Assembly (NCBI RefSeq): GCF_013299165.1
Contig: NZ_JAAFKD010000042.1
Coordinates: forward strand, 1-47,480
DNA length: 47,480 nucleotides
DNA from: Microcoleus sp. bin38.metabat.b11b12b14.051
GTDB taxonomy: Bacteria > Cyanobacteriota > Cyanobacteriia > Cyanobacteriales > Microcoleaceae
Direction: 5' to 3'
The translations under genes were made by a program, and so were the position numbers. The notes beneath the pieces were generated by a model. That model was given only the letters and a program-made list of their open reading frames with translations. It did not search any database and had not been told where the DNA came from. Of this stretch, positions 30,883-38,954 are shown one piece after another (positions within the stretch are counted from its first letter, which is position 1; the number at the start of each line of letters is the position of its first letter).

Positions 30883-31054
30883 CTTGAATTTCCTCAGTAT
30901 TTTGAGCCTCTGGCAAAAGTTCTTGAGCAAGAACTTCACCCAACGCTTTTTCTAATTCCTCAGTCATTGCAGTACAAGCAGTGCCAGAGGCAAGAACTTT
31001 CTCGGTAATAGTTCCATCTTTGTTAATGGTGAGTTCAATTTTGTAATATTGCAT
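30854..31054 (-). CDS. DUF2997-like protein
   Basis: 66 aa from ATG 31054 (MQYYKIELTINKDGTITEKV). DUF2997 proteins have this opening and a G-x-x-C-x-x-x-T-x-x-LE-x-x-LG block, here GTACTAMTEELEKALGEVL. An acidic tail follows. The family commonly sits beside DUF1257 and an AAA ATPase in bacterial genomes. The longer frame to TTG 31138 crosses a hairpin and is less likely. Confidence 0.68.
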   Translation of the reverse strand: MQYYKIELTINKDGTITEKVLASGTACTAMTEELEKALGEVLAQELLPEAQNTEEIQDETIAILGL

Positions 31055-31088
31055 TGGTTGCAAATAGCCGGGAATCAGTATCCGGCAA

Positions 31089-31123
31089 GCCCGCGCACTC
31101 CGACTTTGAGGTGGTACGCGGGC
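31089..31123. other. Hairpin upstream of the DUF2997 gene
   Basis: GCCCGCG and CGCGGGC can pair around a 21-base loop. It lies between the Cys-cluster protein stop and the DUF2997 start and may separate the two transcripts. Confidence 0.4.
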
Positions 31124-31134
31124 AGAAAAACTAA

Positions 31135-31608
31135 TCAACTGTTTTTCAAAGCATCTTCAACTGCTCGATCGAACGCAGCATCAGTTGGTTCATCTAGCAT
31201 CCTGATCGCACACAACCATCGAAGTTGTATCGATCGACCACCACGACAAATCATTGTGTTATCAGAACTATGGCAAATATGCTGTCCTTGTCCCAGCAAA
31301 TTCTCAATATACTCCTCCATACTTTTGGCAGACAATTGCAATGGCTTTTTCCCTGCGAAGGGACAAGTTAAGCAGGGGTTTTGCTGGACTGGATAAGTCC
31401 TCATGTCATTTCGGTTGAGTTTTTTTGGCTTGTTTTTCAAAGTATTTTTCCTCTTGTTGACCGTTCGCCTCGATTTAATCGGATAAGCTTCTTCCTGATA
31501 TTCATCTTGGTCAGATTTAGTTTCCTGAGTAATTTGGTATTCAGGTTTAGTAGTTGGTTGACAACCAACTACTGCAATTGTTACAGCAAGCCAAAAGTGT
31601 TTTTTCAT
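31135..31608 (-). CDS. Putative lipoprotein fused to a Cys-cluster domain
   Basis: 157 aa. The first 16 residues (MKKHFWLAVTIAVVGC) look like a lipoprotein signal with Cys16 as the lipid site. A charged linker (KSRRTVNKRKNTLKNKPKK) includes residues encoded by repeat R2. From MRTYPVQQNPCLTCPFAGKK on there is a compact Cys/His domain (CxxC, HICH, C) with CRGGRSIQLRWL, a type I associate with stand-alone small phage proteins. A fusion across the repeat is possible. Start immediately follows the upstream stop. Confidence 0.5.
   Translation of the reverse strand: MKKHFWLAVTIAVVGCQPTTKPEYQITQETKSDQDEYQEEAYPIKSRRTVNKRKNTLKNKPKKLNRNDMRTYPVQQNPCLTCPFAGKKPLQLSAKSMEEYIENLLGQGQHICHSSDNTMICRGGRSIQLRWLCAIRMLDEPTDAAFDRAVEDALKNS
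31463..31480. repeat. Dispersed repeat R2 inside a coding region (reverse)
   Basis: Exact reverse copy of the 18-base R2 word. It encodes PIKSRR in the linker of the putative lipoprotein. Confidence 0.8.
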
Positions 31609-31845
31609 TTATTTTGCGCCCTTAGCCCTTAGTTCCTCAAACCAGTCGATCGCCATTGTGTCGGCAGTCCGACGGGGATTGTAAGTTTTATGAGCGTCGA
31701 TTGTACTTGATGCCAATAATTCTCCTTCAAGATAGACACAGATTTTGAATTGATTGCCGGGAAAATCATCCCAAGCTTCTGTATTCTCAAGGGTAAATTT
31801 GTGATAACCCTCAGGTTCATACCATCGATAGAAAATGCTTTTCAT
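31609..31845 (-). CDS. Hypothetical protein
   Basis: 78 aa from ATG 31845 (MKSIFYRWYEPEGYHKFTLENTEAWDDFPGN). Small aromatic-rich soluble protein, not recognised. The longer frame to 31905 lacks a better start. Its stop touches the next ATG. Confidence 0.5.
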   Translation of the reverse strand: MKSIFYRWYEPEGYHKFTLENTEAWDDFPGNQFKICVYLEGELLASSTIDAHKTYNPRRTADTMAIDWFEELRAKGAK

Positions 31846-31918
31846 AGTTTTGTTCTGTTGCCAATAAATCAATTTGATTGCCACCTCTGGGCGAAACGGT
31901 GGCAATGAACATTACTTT

Positions 31919-32260
31919 CTATCTCTTCTTACATAGTTTTGTTTCTCGTTTGACAATTTCTACTTGTGCTAGCGTAAGCAAGCCAAAATCCTCATTAGCT
32001 TTGTCAATCCCTAAAACTAACACTTGTCCATGAATAATGTTACCTTCGATGGTGTAACAAGTTGGGTTGTAGTCTTTTCGCAAAAACTCATCATCACAAA
32101 TCATAGCGATCGACTTATCAGAATAATTCCGATAAGAAGCCACTTCGATGTAAGCTGGTTCCCCTTCAAAACCCACCAGATTTTGCATCATTTTCAAGGT
32201 GATCATTTCATTCACTTCGTGAGCAGTGATACCTTGTTGGTTGATTAAAACGTAAAACAT
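31919..32260 (-). CDS. DUF3846-like protein
   Basis: 113 aa with AAGGAA upstream of the ATG. The order LKMMQNLVGFEGEPAYIEV, MICDDEFLRKDYNPTCY and IHGQVLVLG follows the DUF3846 layout found on plasmids and phages; function unknown. Confidence 0.55.
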   Translation of the reverse strand: MFYVLINQQGITAHEVNEMITLKMMQNLVGFEGEPAYIEVASYRNYSDKSIAMICDDEFLRKDYNPTCYTIEGNIIHGQVLVLGIDKANEDFGLLTLAQVEIVKRETKLCKKR

Positions 32261-32344
32261 CTCGTTAATTCCTTCAAAACTAAAACATCACTATCCAAAA
32301 GCGAAGCACTACTGGCTTGATTTGATATAAAGCAAACCATTGAT

Positions 32345-32578
32345 TTATAGCCACAAATCACCAAATTGGATTAAACAACGATCAGGCTCAAGTTTCTGTC
32401 GTAAGTTTTTACGATGATACTGTCGGTGAACTGATGCGCTTGAGCAAACGATCAAGTTTTCGGGTGAATTATTAGTTTTATCTTCGTCAAGATGATGGAC
32501 AATTTCGCCTTGTCTGAGCGATCGACCAAGATTTTGTTCAGCAATTACCCGATGCAAGTAGACTACTTTGTATTTCAC
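32345..32578 (-). CDS. HNH endonuclease
   Basis: 77-aa minimal HNH nuclease. LHRVIAEQNLGRSLRQGEIVHHLDEDKTNN holds the HH-x-D core, and SPENLIVC...VHRQYH holds the late Asn and His. Start is GTG 32578 overlapping the upstream stop (GTGA), so it is translationally coupled. Likely a free-standing homing-type or phage nicking enzyme. Confidence 0.8.
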   Translation of the reverse strand: MKYKVVYLHRVIAEQNLGRSLRQGEIVHHLDEDKTNNSPENLIVCSSASVHRQYHRKNLRQKLEPDRCLIQFGDLWL

Positions 32579-32883
32579 TGTTTAAGTTTTGTGAGAATCT
32601 TTTGGTTTTTCTTGCTCAAGAATTTGGTCAGCCCAAGTGCGATTAAATCGAGGCGAACGATTTCTAGCAATTCACAAATACTATCAATGAAATAGCTATT
32701 GAAAGTTTCAACGGCAGAGTTTTGTGCGATCGCGATGTTATTTTCTATGTCTTCAATTTGCTCTGGAGTCACCAAAATATCGTAATGATTTTTCAGTATC
32801 GAGCAAAGTCCTTTCTGAGTTAATCCATCATTCTCTCTCCTGCATCGAACCAACCAACCAAAGCTTAAATTACACTGTTGCAT
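32575..32883 (-). CDS. Hypothetical HTH-like protein containing repeat R2
   Basis: 102 aa from ATG 32883. FGWLVRCRRENDGLTQKGLCSILKNHYDILVTPEQIEDIENN looks like an XRE-type helix-turn-helix. The later EIVRLDLIALG is encoded by repeat R2 (32641-32658). The alternative start TTG 32928 has a hairpin between it and ATG 32883. Possible regulator of the HNH gene it overlaps. Confidence 0.5.
   Translation of the reverse strand: MQQCNLSFGWLVRCRRENDGLTQKGLCSILKNHYDILVTPEQIEDIENNIAIAQNSAVETFNSYFIDSICELLEIVRLDLIALGLTKFLSKKNQKILTKLKQ
32641..32658. repeat. Dispersed repeat R2 inside a coding region
   Basis: Exact copy of the 18-base R2 word. It encodes VRLDLI of the HTH-like protein, in a different reading frame and orientation from the copy in the lipoprotein gene. 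Confidence 0.8.
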
Positions 32884-32915
32884 GGTTAAATGGCGGTAGC
32901 AAACCGCCAAAAGCG

Positions 32916-33479
32916 CTAGTTTTTCCAATTAGTTACAAAATCAACTATCGTATCGGTATCGGTTCGTGGTTCCTTACGCCAAACCATCCACGCCACGGTG
33001 CATGAATCTGTTCCGCCATTGCCAGTGAAACTTGGTCGAGGCTGACCAAGAATTATTAGGTTAGTTAGCTTTGAAGAGTGCGATCGAAGCCATTCACCTC
33101 GATTTTGCGCTGGCTCCAAGTAACTGAGCCTCAACAAAAAAGCCACTCCTACTTGGGAGTATTCATAAGCAAAAGGTAAGATTGCGTGAGCTTGGTTGAA
33201 TGGTGGATTGGTTATAACCCAGTCAAAAGCACCGTTTTCTTCTTGCCACTTTTCCCAATTCGTTCGCACTTTCGCGCAATCATCATAATTCGTGGAGTGA
33301 TTCAAATCGATATCGTTGGTGGTAACATCTATTCCCATGTTTCTGAAAATGTTGCTAATTGCACCATCCCCAGCACATGGTTCAAGTATGGTTTTTGCCA
33401 TACTTAGTGCTGAAACTTTCTCAACAAGAACCTTGGTAACGGCTGATTCGGTAGGGTAAAAATCGTTAGCTCTTCTCAT
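32916..33479 (-). CDS. DNA adenine methyltransferase-like protein
   Basis: 187 aa from ATG 33479 (GGAAGA upstream). It has DFYPTESAVTKVLVE, SAM motif ILEPCAGDGAISNIF, and catalytic motif IV WVITNPPFNQAH (NPPF), as in N6-adenine methylases. VAFLLRLSYLEPAQNR and the C-terminal FTGNGGTDSCTVAWMVW match phage Dam-like enzymes. No partner nuclease adjacent except the small HNH gene. Its start lies within the preceding gene. Confidence 0.82.
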   Translation of the reverse strand: MRRANDFYPTESAVTKVLVEKVSALSMAKTILEPCAGDGAISNIFRNMGIDVTTNDIDLNHSTNYDDCAKVRTNWEKWQEENGAFDWVITNPPFNQAHAILPFAYEYSQVGVAFLLRLSYLEPAQNRGEWLRSHSSKLTNLIILGQPRPSFTGNGGTDSCTVAWMVWRKEPRTDTDTIVDFVTNWKN

Positions 33480-33711
33480 TTTCTTCTTCCGCAAACTCTT
33501 CATGCCAGTTGATTGTTACCAGATTCAAACATTCAGCCTTGGTTGTACCTTGATTCATGAAGTTTTCAGCTTCACTTCGATCGTCAAAGATTCTGACATC
33601 TTCAAGTTCACTGACCCAGCCCAAGGGTGAATCAGTGAGCCATATGATTTCGCTATTTTCGGTTGCTTCTCCGATTGAATAGCGAACGTAACAAATTGCG
33701 TACTTTTGCAT
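33466..33711 (-). CDS. Hypothetical protein
   Basis: 81-aa acidic protein (MQKYAICYVRYSIGEATENSE...) that I do not recognise. It overlaps the methyltransferase start by 14 bases. Confidence 0.5.
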   Translation of the reverse strand: MQKYAICYVRYSIGEATENSEIIWLTDSPLGWVSELEDVRIFDDRSEAENFMNQGTTKAECLNLVTINWHEEFAEEENEKS

Positions 33712-33726
33712 CGAAATACCTGCTAG

Positions 33727-35271
33727 TTAATCAACAACTAAAAGCGAAGCACTAATTTTTTTATCGACAACTTCCTCAACCGATGCAGACTTAGCACCCG
33801 ATCGTACAGCCCAACTTTTCAAAGCATCAATCTGTGGCTGTGCAATTTTAGCCAACGGAACACAGCTAGCGATTGCATCCAAAATGTCATCTGATGTGAA
33901 ATCTCGTTCGCAGCTAAATGCAGATTGCATAGCTTCGTAGATAACTTGCTCAATCTCAGCACCAGAGAAATCTTTGCTTTTTTGAGCCAGTGATTTAAGG
34001 TCAAAATCTTTGAGGCGATCGGGTCTCAGACGACTCAGATGAACTTGAAATATTGCTTCTCTTTCTGACTCTGTTGGCAAGTGAACAAAAAATAACTCAT
34101 CCAAGCGCCCTTTACGTAACAATTCGGCGGGCAATACCTCAACATTGTTAGCGGTCATTACCACGAATACCGGTGCCGTTTTTTCCTGCATCCAGGTTAG
34201 TAACGTTCCGAATACCCGCCGAGAAGTCCCCGAGTCGCCGTCACTTCCACTGGTGATATTTGCAAAGGCTTTGTCTGCTTCATCAATAAACAAAATGCAC
34301 GGAGCTATCGCCTCCGCTAACTTGATAACTTGCCGAATTCTTGATTCTGATTCCCCAACAATGCCGCCAAACAACTTCCCTATATCCAATCGCAGCAACG
34401 GTAACTGCCACTCAGCAGCAATGGTTTTGGCTGACAGAGATTTCCCGGTTCCTTGAATGCCGGCTAGCAACAAACCCTTGGGAGCAGGTAAGCCATACTC
34501 GCGGGCTTTGTCTGAGAATGAGTGCGATCGCACCCTCACCCACTGCTTTAAATTCTCCAATCCGCCCACAGATTCTAAGCCCTGCTGAACAGGAATAAAT
34601 TCGAGAATCCCAGTCTCGCGGATAGTCTGGCGCTTTTCTTCGATGATGAATGCGATCGCACTTTCATCCACTTTCCCACTACGCGCTAGACACTTTGCTA
34701 GCACCCGGGCTATCCGGCACCGAGTCAAGCCCTGACAGGCTTTTAGCAGTTGTTCTTTCTCTGAATCTGTTAGTTTCAGTTTCTTCCCAACCAGCAAATT
34801 AACTTGCTCAGATATCTCCTCGATGCTGGGCAAACTGAAGTCCACGACGGTTGTTTCTTCGCGCAATTCGATCGGCAACCGCAACTGTTCTGATATCAAA
34901 ACTAAACATCGTCGATCGCGTGCCATCTCCCGTGCCAGATTTTTAATCTCGCGGACGATCGGCAACTGCCCCGCTGCAATCTGCCCATTAACCCCTGGCG
35001 CTATGAGAGTTGCCACATCTTTGAGCACAAACAAACTTCCCACATCTCCTGACGCTTTGCCAACGCGAGCTAATGCCGCCATCGGGTTGCCTTTGTCAGC
35101 GCCTTCTTTGTCGCTCCAGCCACGAGCAAAATCCCAGAAATAAATCTGCGACTTTCGAGACTGCGCCACATCTAGCAATGCCTCTTCTGCTACTTCTTCC
35201 TCTGCACTCACCACATACAACAGTGGGTATCGCGCGGTTAACATTAATTCCAATTCTTGTTTGACGCTCAT
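33727..35271 (-). CDS. ycf46: Ycf46-like AAA+ ATPase
   Basis: 514 aa from ATG 35271 (AGGGTG upstream). The N-terminal part (LMLTARYPLLYVVSAEEEVAEEALL, IYFWDFARGW) is the Ycf46 type. The AAA module has Walker A LLAGIQGTGKS near residue 275, Walker B CILFIDEADKAF, an arginine region RVFGTLLTWMQEK and LLRKGRLDELFFVHLP, then a small helical lid. Ycf46 is conserved in cyanobacterial chromosomes and red plastids; work in Synechocystis has linked it to carbon uptake (from memory). Presence on a mobile element beside Ycf35 and DUF2997 is unusual. Confidence 0.82.
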   Translation of the reverse strand: MSVKQELELMLTARYPLLYVVSAEEEVAEEALLDVAQSRKSQIYFWDFARGWSDKEGADKGNPMAALARVGKASGDVGSLFVLKDVATLIAPGVNGQIAAGQLPIVREIKNLAREMARDRRCLVLISEQLRLPIELREETTVVDFSLPSIEEISEQVNLLVGKKLKLTDSEKEQLLKACQGLTRCRIARVLAKCLARSGKVDESAIAFIIEEKRQTIRETGILEFIPVQQGLESVGGLENLKQWVRVRSHSFSDKAREYGLPAPKGLLLAGIQGTGKSLSAKTIAAEWQLPLLRLDIGKLFGGIVGESESRIRQVIKLAEAIAPCILFIDEADKAFANITSGSDGDSGTSRRVFGTLLTWMQEKTAPVFVVMTANNVEVLPAELLRKGRLDELFFVHLPTESEREAIFQVHLSRLRPDRLKDFDLKSLAQKSKDFSGAEIEQVIYEAMQSAFSCERDFTSDDILDAIASCVPLAKIAQPQIDALKSWAVRSGAKSASVEEVVDKKISASLLVVD

Positions 35272-35293
35272 ACTTTTCACCCTAAACTAAAAG

Positions 35294-35334
35294 TGCTATC
35301 CAAAAGCAAAACATTACTTTGCTTCTGGATAGCA
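35294..35334 (-). terminator. Terminator of the KfrA-like gene
   Basis: TGCTATCCA...TGGATAGCA outer arms plus AAGCAAA/TTTGCTT inner arms. The loop includes a degenerate form of the AAGCGAAGCA word seen in R1. Confidence 0.65.
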
Positions 35335-35340
35335 GAATCA

Positions 35341-36393
35341 TTACTTGCTATTTGCTACTGCTTTGCTTTTCTTGCCTGAACCTGATTGAAACTCTTGCAA
35401 CTGAGCCTGCAAATTACTCACTTCTGCCGCTAAACTCTCATTGGCTGTTTGTAATGAATCAACATCGACATCAACTTCCAAAGCAGATGTAGCTTTTTGT
35501 TGGGATTGCAAGCGAGTAATAGTTTCGTTAGCTTCCTTGAGTTGTGCCTTCAGGGTAACTAGCTGGGATTCGATCGCACTTTTAGCACCAACAACCGTTT
35601 GCAGTGATTGAATTTCACCATGCAAACCGCTAATCTCTACCTGCTTTTGCTCAAGCTGACCGTTGATACGAGCTAGTTCTAATGTTCGATCGCGCTCTTT
35701 CAGTTCTAAACTCCCTAGTTCCGCTAACTTTCCTTCAGCAATCAACAGCGAAGTCCGTAAATCGTTGCGTTCTGTGCCTAGATTTTCTAGCTGCTGCCTG
35801 AAAGTATCGGAATCCGCTAGCTGCTGCTTATTCAAGTTCATGTAAGCTTCACGCAATTCTGTGCGCTGGCGCTCATATTCTGACTTGTAAAAGCTCAGTT
35901 GCACCTCCAACTGAGGAAAATCCTTCAGTTGCTGCTGCATTGCAGCATTTTCTTGGGATAGCATTTTCATACGATCGCCCGAAACACTGGTATCAGCTTT
36001 TTGGTAAGCCAACTGATAACCGGCGATCGCCATCTGACGCATCACTGCTAAGTATTCTTCAGGAATATCTGACTCTTCAAGCAAACCGTCGTTAGTCGCT
36101 TCCAGAATTGTTGAGGCTAAGTCTTTTTCACTTCTGCCTTGCTTCAAAGAAGCCAGATTCTCTGCCCGCCACTCTCTAAGTAATTGGCAAATTACATCGG
36201 TACTTCCGCCGATTCCATAGATATGCTTGAGCGCTGATTGTACCGATCGGCTCACAATTCCTAGCCGATTCTTCTGCAAAACAGCACAAGCTACATCAAT
36301 CATTTCTCTAGTGATGGCTGTGTGCTGTTGCTTTTGCTCGATGTCAAACCCTTGTAATTCAAGGGTTGTAAATGCTGTTGGTAGTTTAGCCAT
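35341..36393 (-). CDS. KfrA-like coiled-coil DNA-binding protein
   Basis: 350 aa from ATG 36393 (GGAG upstream). The first 120 residues resemble KfrA_N: ITREMIDVACAVLQKNRLGIVSRSVQSAL, IYGIGGSTDVICQLLREWR. The rest is long coiled coil (ENAAMQQQLKDF... to LQAQLQEF) with a basic tail. KfrA proteins bind plasmid DNA and aid partitioning; in an integrated element this suggests a free, plasmid-like phase. Confidence 0.72.
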   Translation of the reverse strand: MAKLPTAFTTLELQGFDIEQKQQHTAITREMIDVACAVLQKNRLGIVSRSVQSALKHIYGIGGSTDVICQLLREWRAENLASLKQGRSEKDLASTILEATNDGLLEESDIPEEYLAVMRQMAIAGYQLAYQKADTSVSGDRMKMLSQENAAMQQQLKDFPQLEVQLSFYKSEYERQRTELREAYMNLNKQQLADSDTFRQQLENLGTERNDLRTSLLIAEGKLAELGSLELKERDRTLELARINGQLEQKQVEISGLHGEIQSLQTVVGAKSAIESQLVTLKAQLKEANETITRLQSQQKATSALEVDVDVDSLQTANESLAAEVSNLQAQLQEFQSGSGKKSKAVANSK

Positions 36394-36433
36394 GTGCTTA
36401 TCTCCAGTTAAAGGGTGTTTACCTATAATTTGT

Positions 36434-36937
36434 TCATTTTTGAGCTGAATCAATCTCAAAAACTTTTTCTAGGAATGTCTCGATCGAGCGACATCCGGCA
36501 TCCTTTGCTGCCTTAGAAAGGCTTTCCCAGGCATTGGCTGTAATGGTCAACGTCATCGATCGTGTTTCTTTGGGATTAAGGCAATGCCATTTTCCTCTTT
36601 TATTGAAGATCGGATTAAACCTTTCGATCAACATCTCTTCTAAAACTCTTAAAGCATGAAAGTTCTGACGATTAAAACCAGGAACTTTTAGATAAGCAAT
36701 AGTAAGTTTTGACTTATTCGGAATGCGCTTCATTTGTTCGTGACCTGCATTGAGCCTTAGTTTCAAATTGAAAGTAGACCCGATGTAATAAATGACCTTG
36801 TTGTCAAAAAAGGGAACAATGAAAAAGTACACCCCTGATTCGTTAGGCAGTTGTCGTCGATTCTCAAAGGCAACTGATGGAAGGCAAAATACATCTATTT
36901 CTTGGAAATTTTGACAAAGAGATTGCGTGTCCATCAT
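36434..36937 (-). CDS. GIY-YIG nuclease domain protein
   Basis: 167 aa. The GIY-YIG core is GVYFFIVPFF...VIYYIGSTFNLKLRLNAGHEQ, with Arg in KLRL and a late Glu in VLEEMLIERFNPIFN. The C-terminal part (SMTLTITANAWESLSKAAKD) resembles a small DNA-binding helix pair. Probably a homing-type or repair nuclease. Confidence 0.75.
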   Translation of the reverse strand: MMDTQSLCQNFQEIDVFCLPSVAFENRRQLPNESGVYFFIVPFFDNKVIYYIGSTFNLKLRLNAGHEQMKRIPNKSKLTIAYLKVPGFNRQNFHALRVLEEMLIERFNPIFNKRGKWHCLNPKETRSMTLTITANAWESLSKAAKDAGCRSIETFLEKVFEIDSAQK

Positions 36938-37056
36938 AAAAACAAAGGACTAATGTGTAATTTGGTTGACTATTCGACAGTTTTGCCGTACAACACGCCC
37001 GCTGATCAAATCAAGGCGAATGTTAGTTACTGTGCGGTGTTTGCTTGACTTTAAAC

Positions 37057-37371
37057 TCAGTGATCTATTACATCTGAATTGGTTGATTCAAAAACTTCCT
37101 GACTAGAAACTCTAGGAAGCTCTTTGACAGAAATATCTGTTATTTCAGCCATAGCATCCCATTGAACAAGGCTTAAAGAAAGCTTAAACCAGCCTTTTTT
37201 TCCAGATTTAATACATCTCCTAAATGTATTTGCAGATACTTGATCACCTGATTTCAAGCTAATCAAGGCTGCGAACTCTTCCCAGGAATTGCATCCGTAC
37301 TTAATTTTTGCTTTTTCAAATAATTCAAGCAATGGTGAATTGCTCCCTTGACTTTTCTGTTGACTAACCAT
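37057..37371 (-). CDS. Hypothetical protein, candidate repressor
   Basis: 104 aa. LLELFEKAKIKYGCNSWEEFAALI...SANTFRRCIKSGKK suggests a helix-turn-helix. It is the first leftward gene at the divergent junction with the replication operon, a usual place for the master repressor. A TTGACA box and a TGACAA/TTGTCA palindrome lie directly upstream. Assignment rests on position and weak helices. Confidence 0.45.
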   Translation of the reverse strand: MVSQQKSQGSNSPLLELFEKAKIKYGCNSWEEFAALISLKSGDQVSANTFRRCIKSGKKGWFKLSLSLVQWDAMAEITDISVKELPRVSSQEVFESTNSDVIDH

Positions 37372-37386
37372 ATGATACTAACTGAC

Positions 37387-37399
37387 TGACAATTTGTCA
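37387..37399. promoter_or_regulatory. Candidate operator/promoter between divergent units
   Basis: TGACAATTTGTCA is an inverted repeat around a central T. On the minus strand it contains TTGACA with TATCAT 17 bases on, so a regulator bound here would cover a promoter for 37057-37371. The 37400-37519 stretch holds nothing else I can support. Confidence 0.4.
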
Positions 37400-37519
37400 A
37401 GCAAAATGATGAACAAGTTAACAGATCCCAAATTACAGTTGAGTCTGTTTCTTTTTTAGCTCCATAGAACCACGTAGGTAAGAAAAAGCGATCGACATGA
37501 TCTGCCTAACCCACAACTG

Positions 37520-37681
37520 GTGATTTATGGCAACAACACAATTATCGCTAAGAAATCTCTAGCACTCAAGTCGCAAAATACGCCGGAAATGCTTATCGCC
37601 ATAGTTCAGCAAAATCAACAAAATAAAAAAAATGCCAACGAAAGTATCAAATATCACAGGATGGTGTCTCGGATGCCGTAG
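37520..37681 (+). CDS. Possible small protein ahead of the replication operon
   Basis: A 53-codon frame from GTG 37520 (IYGNNTIIAKKSLALK...MLIAIVQQNQQNKKN), overlapping the next gene by 50 bases. Its codon use looks like neighbouring genes, but there is no clear Shine-Dalgarno and no known family. Confidence 0.3.
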   Translation: MIYGNNTIIAKKSLALKSQNTPEMLIAIVQQNQQNKKNANESIKYHRMVSRMP

Positions 37682-38189
37682 ACGCATCGGCACCCAGAAA
37701 TTCAGGCAACTAATCGACGGAAAGTTCTGCGCCGACTGTCACAAACTTTTGCCAAAAGTAAAACCCGCAGAAATACCCACTCAGAATTTTGTTAATCCGA
37801 AAGCGGGCAAATACACAAGAGTCAGCTACAACTCATCTTTACTGGAAGAAGAAAAATTATTGATTGAAGCTTTTGAGGAATTCAAAAATCAAGGAATTGG
37901 CAAATATTGGATTAAGCCAATCGCCAAAATCCTCAACTGGGATTGGCAAAGAACAGCAATAGTAGCCCGCAGAGTGAGAAAAAAAGGCATCCCCTTGGAA
38001 GCTGAGCCGATCGAGCAACAACTGCTAGCAAAACTATCTCGTAAGCCTATTAGCGCTTATGAGCTAGCAAATCACTTTGCCACAGTTGATGTGCCGTGGA
38101 TTTCCTTGTTGCTGAAAAAACTAGCTATTGCAGGAAGCGTGGAAATCATCACAGATTGTCAACCATATCTCTACAGATTGAAAAAATGA
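37632..38189 (+). CDS. Zinc-ribbon protein with winged-helix-like C-terminus
   Basis: 185 aa. An N-terminal Cys4 ribbon (GWCLGCRRRIG...KFCADCHKLL) is followed by two helix-rich parts, GIGKYWIKPIAKILNWDWQRTAIVARRVRKKG and AKLSRKPISAYELANHFATV. It is the first clear gene of the rightward operon and ends in ATGA with the exonuclease gene. Likely a DNA-binding replication or regulatory protein. Confidence 0.65.
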   Translation: MPTKVSNITGWCLGCRRRIGTQKFRQLIDGKFCADCHKLLPKVKPAEIPTQNFVNPKAGKYTRVSYNSSLLEEEKLLIEAFEEFKNQGIGKYWIKPIAKILNWDWQRTAIVARRVRKKGIPLEAEPIEQQLLAKLSRKPISAYELANHFATVDVPWISLLLKKLAIAGSVEIITDCQPYLYRLKK

Positions 38190-38887
38190 AACTTTTTGTA
38201 ATCGACACAGAAACCACAGGTACAGCAGATACCGACCAAGTTTGTGAGATTGCCGGAACTTTATATCAAGTTGGCACAAGCAAACAAAGCACAGGTTCGA
38301 TCGCCAGTATTTCCACTTTGCTGCCGATAACCATCGCCAACAATGCGATTGAAATTAACGGCATCTCACCAGATTTGACCAGAGCATCACAAAAATTTTA
38401 TGAACAGTCGTTAGCTGTATTCAAAGTAATGGCAGCAGCATCAGATTACTGTGTAGCCTTCAACGCCGAGTTTGATGCACCACGAATTGACGCACTCATT
38501 GGTAAACAGCGCTGGCTTTGTGCCATGCAAGACTTTGACTGGGGCTACACGAGGGTGAATGTCTATGGCGGGTACAAATTGATTGATTTGGCACTGTGGA
38601 TGGGAATCGGAATTAGCACAGCACATCGCGCAGCCGATGATGTTCGACTACTTGTGGAGTGCATGAATCGTGCGCCAAACCTACAAGAAATGATTGATTC
38701 TGCGATCGAACGATCGAACTCACCAATCCTCGAACTTCAAGCATTAGTAAGTTACGCCGACAAAGACTTAGCAAAATCTGCGGGTTTTCGTTGGGATGCA
38801 AAGCGAAAAATATGGGTCAAAAAAGTCAAGGAATGTGACGAATATCTAAAGTCGCTAAATTTTGACGCTGCGATTTTGTCAGAATAA
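38186..38887 (+). CDS. DnaQ-type 3'-5' exonuclease
   Basis: 233 aa. ExoI motif FVIDTETTG (Asp7, Glu9), ExoII CVAFNAEFDAPRI, ExoIII HRAADDVRLLVE: a DEDDh nuclease as in DNA polymerase III epsilon. The last 50 residues (LVSYADKDLAKSAGFRWDAKRKIW) resemble the DUF5710 type of add-on. It probably proofreads or trims during element replication. Start overlaps the previous stop by four bases. Confidence 0.85.
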   Translation: MKLFVIDTETTGTADTDQVCEIAGTLYQVGTSKQSTGSIASISTLLPITIANNAIEINGISPDLTRASQKFYEQSLAVFKVMAAASDYCVAFNAEFDAPRIDALIGKQRWLCAMQDFDWGYTRVNVYGGYKLIDLALWMGIGISTAHRAADDVRLLVECMNRAPNLQEMIDSAIERSNSPILELQALVSYADKDLAKSAGFRWDAKRKIWVKKVKECDEYLKSLNFDAAILSE

Positions 38888-38954
38888 CAAACCTATTTCT
38901 GTTGTGAGTTTAAATTACTTGCGCCTCTAATTATTGTCCAGTTACCAACAAAAC

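Noticed and set aside
32345..33479. Adenine methylase plus HNH nuclease as a restriction-modification system
   Set aside because: The HNH protein is a minimal 77-aa domain of homing or phage type with no recognition region, and an HTH gene separates them.
7170..37385. TATAAT/TATACT-like boxes directly before several ATG codons (7185, 8927, 13728, 37371) as leaderless promoters
   Set aside because: The boxes end 0-3 bases before the ATG, so transcription would start inside the gene. In AT-rich start regions this can arise by chance.
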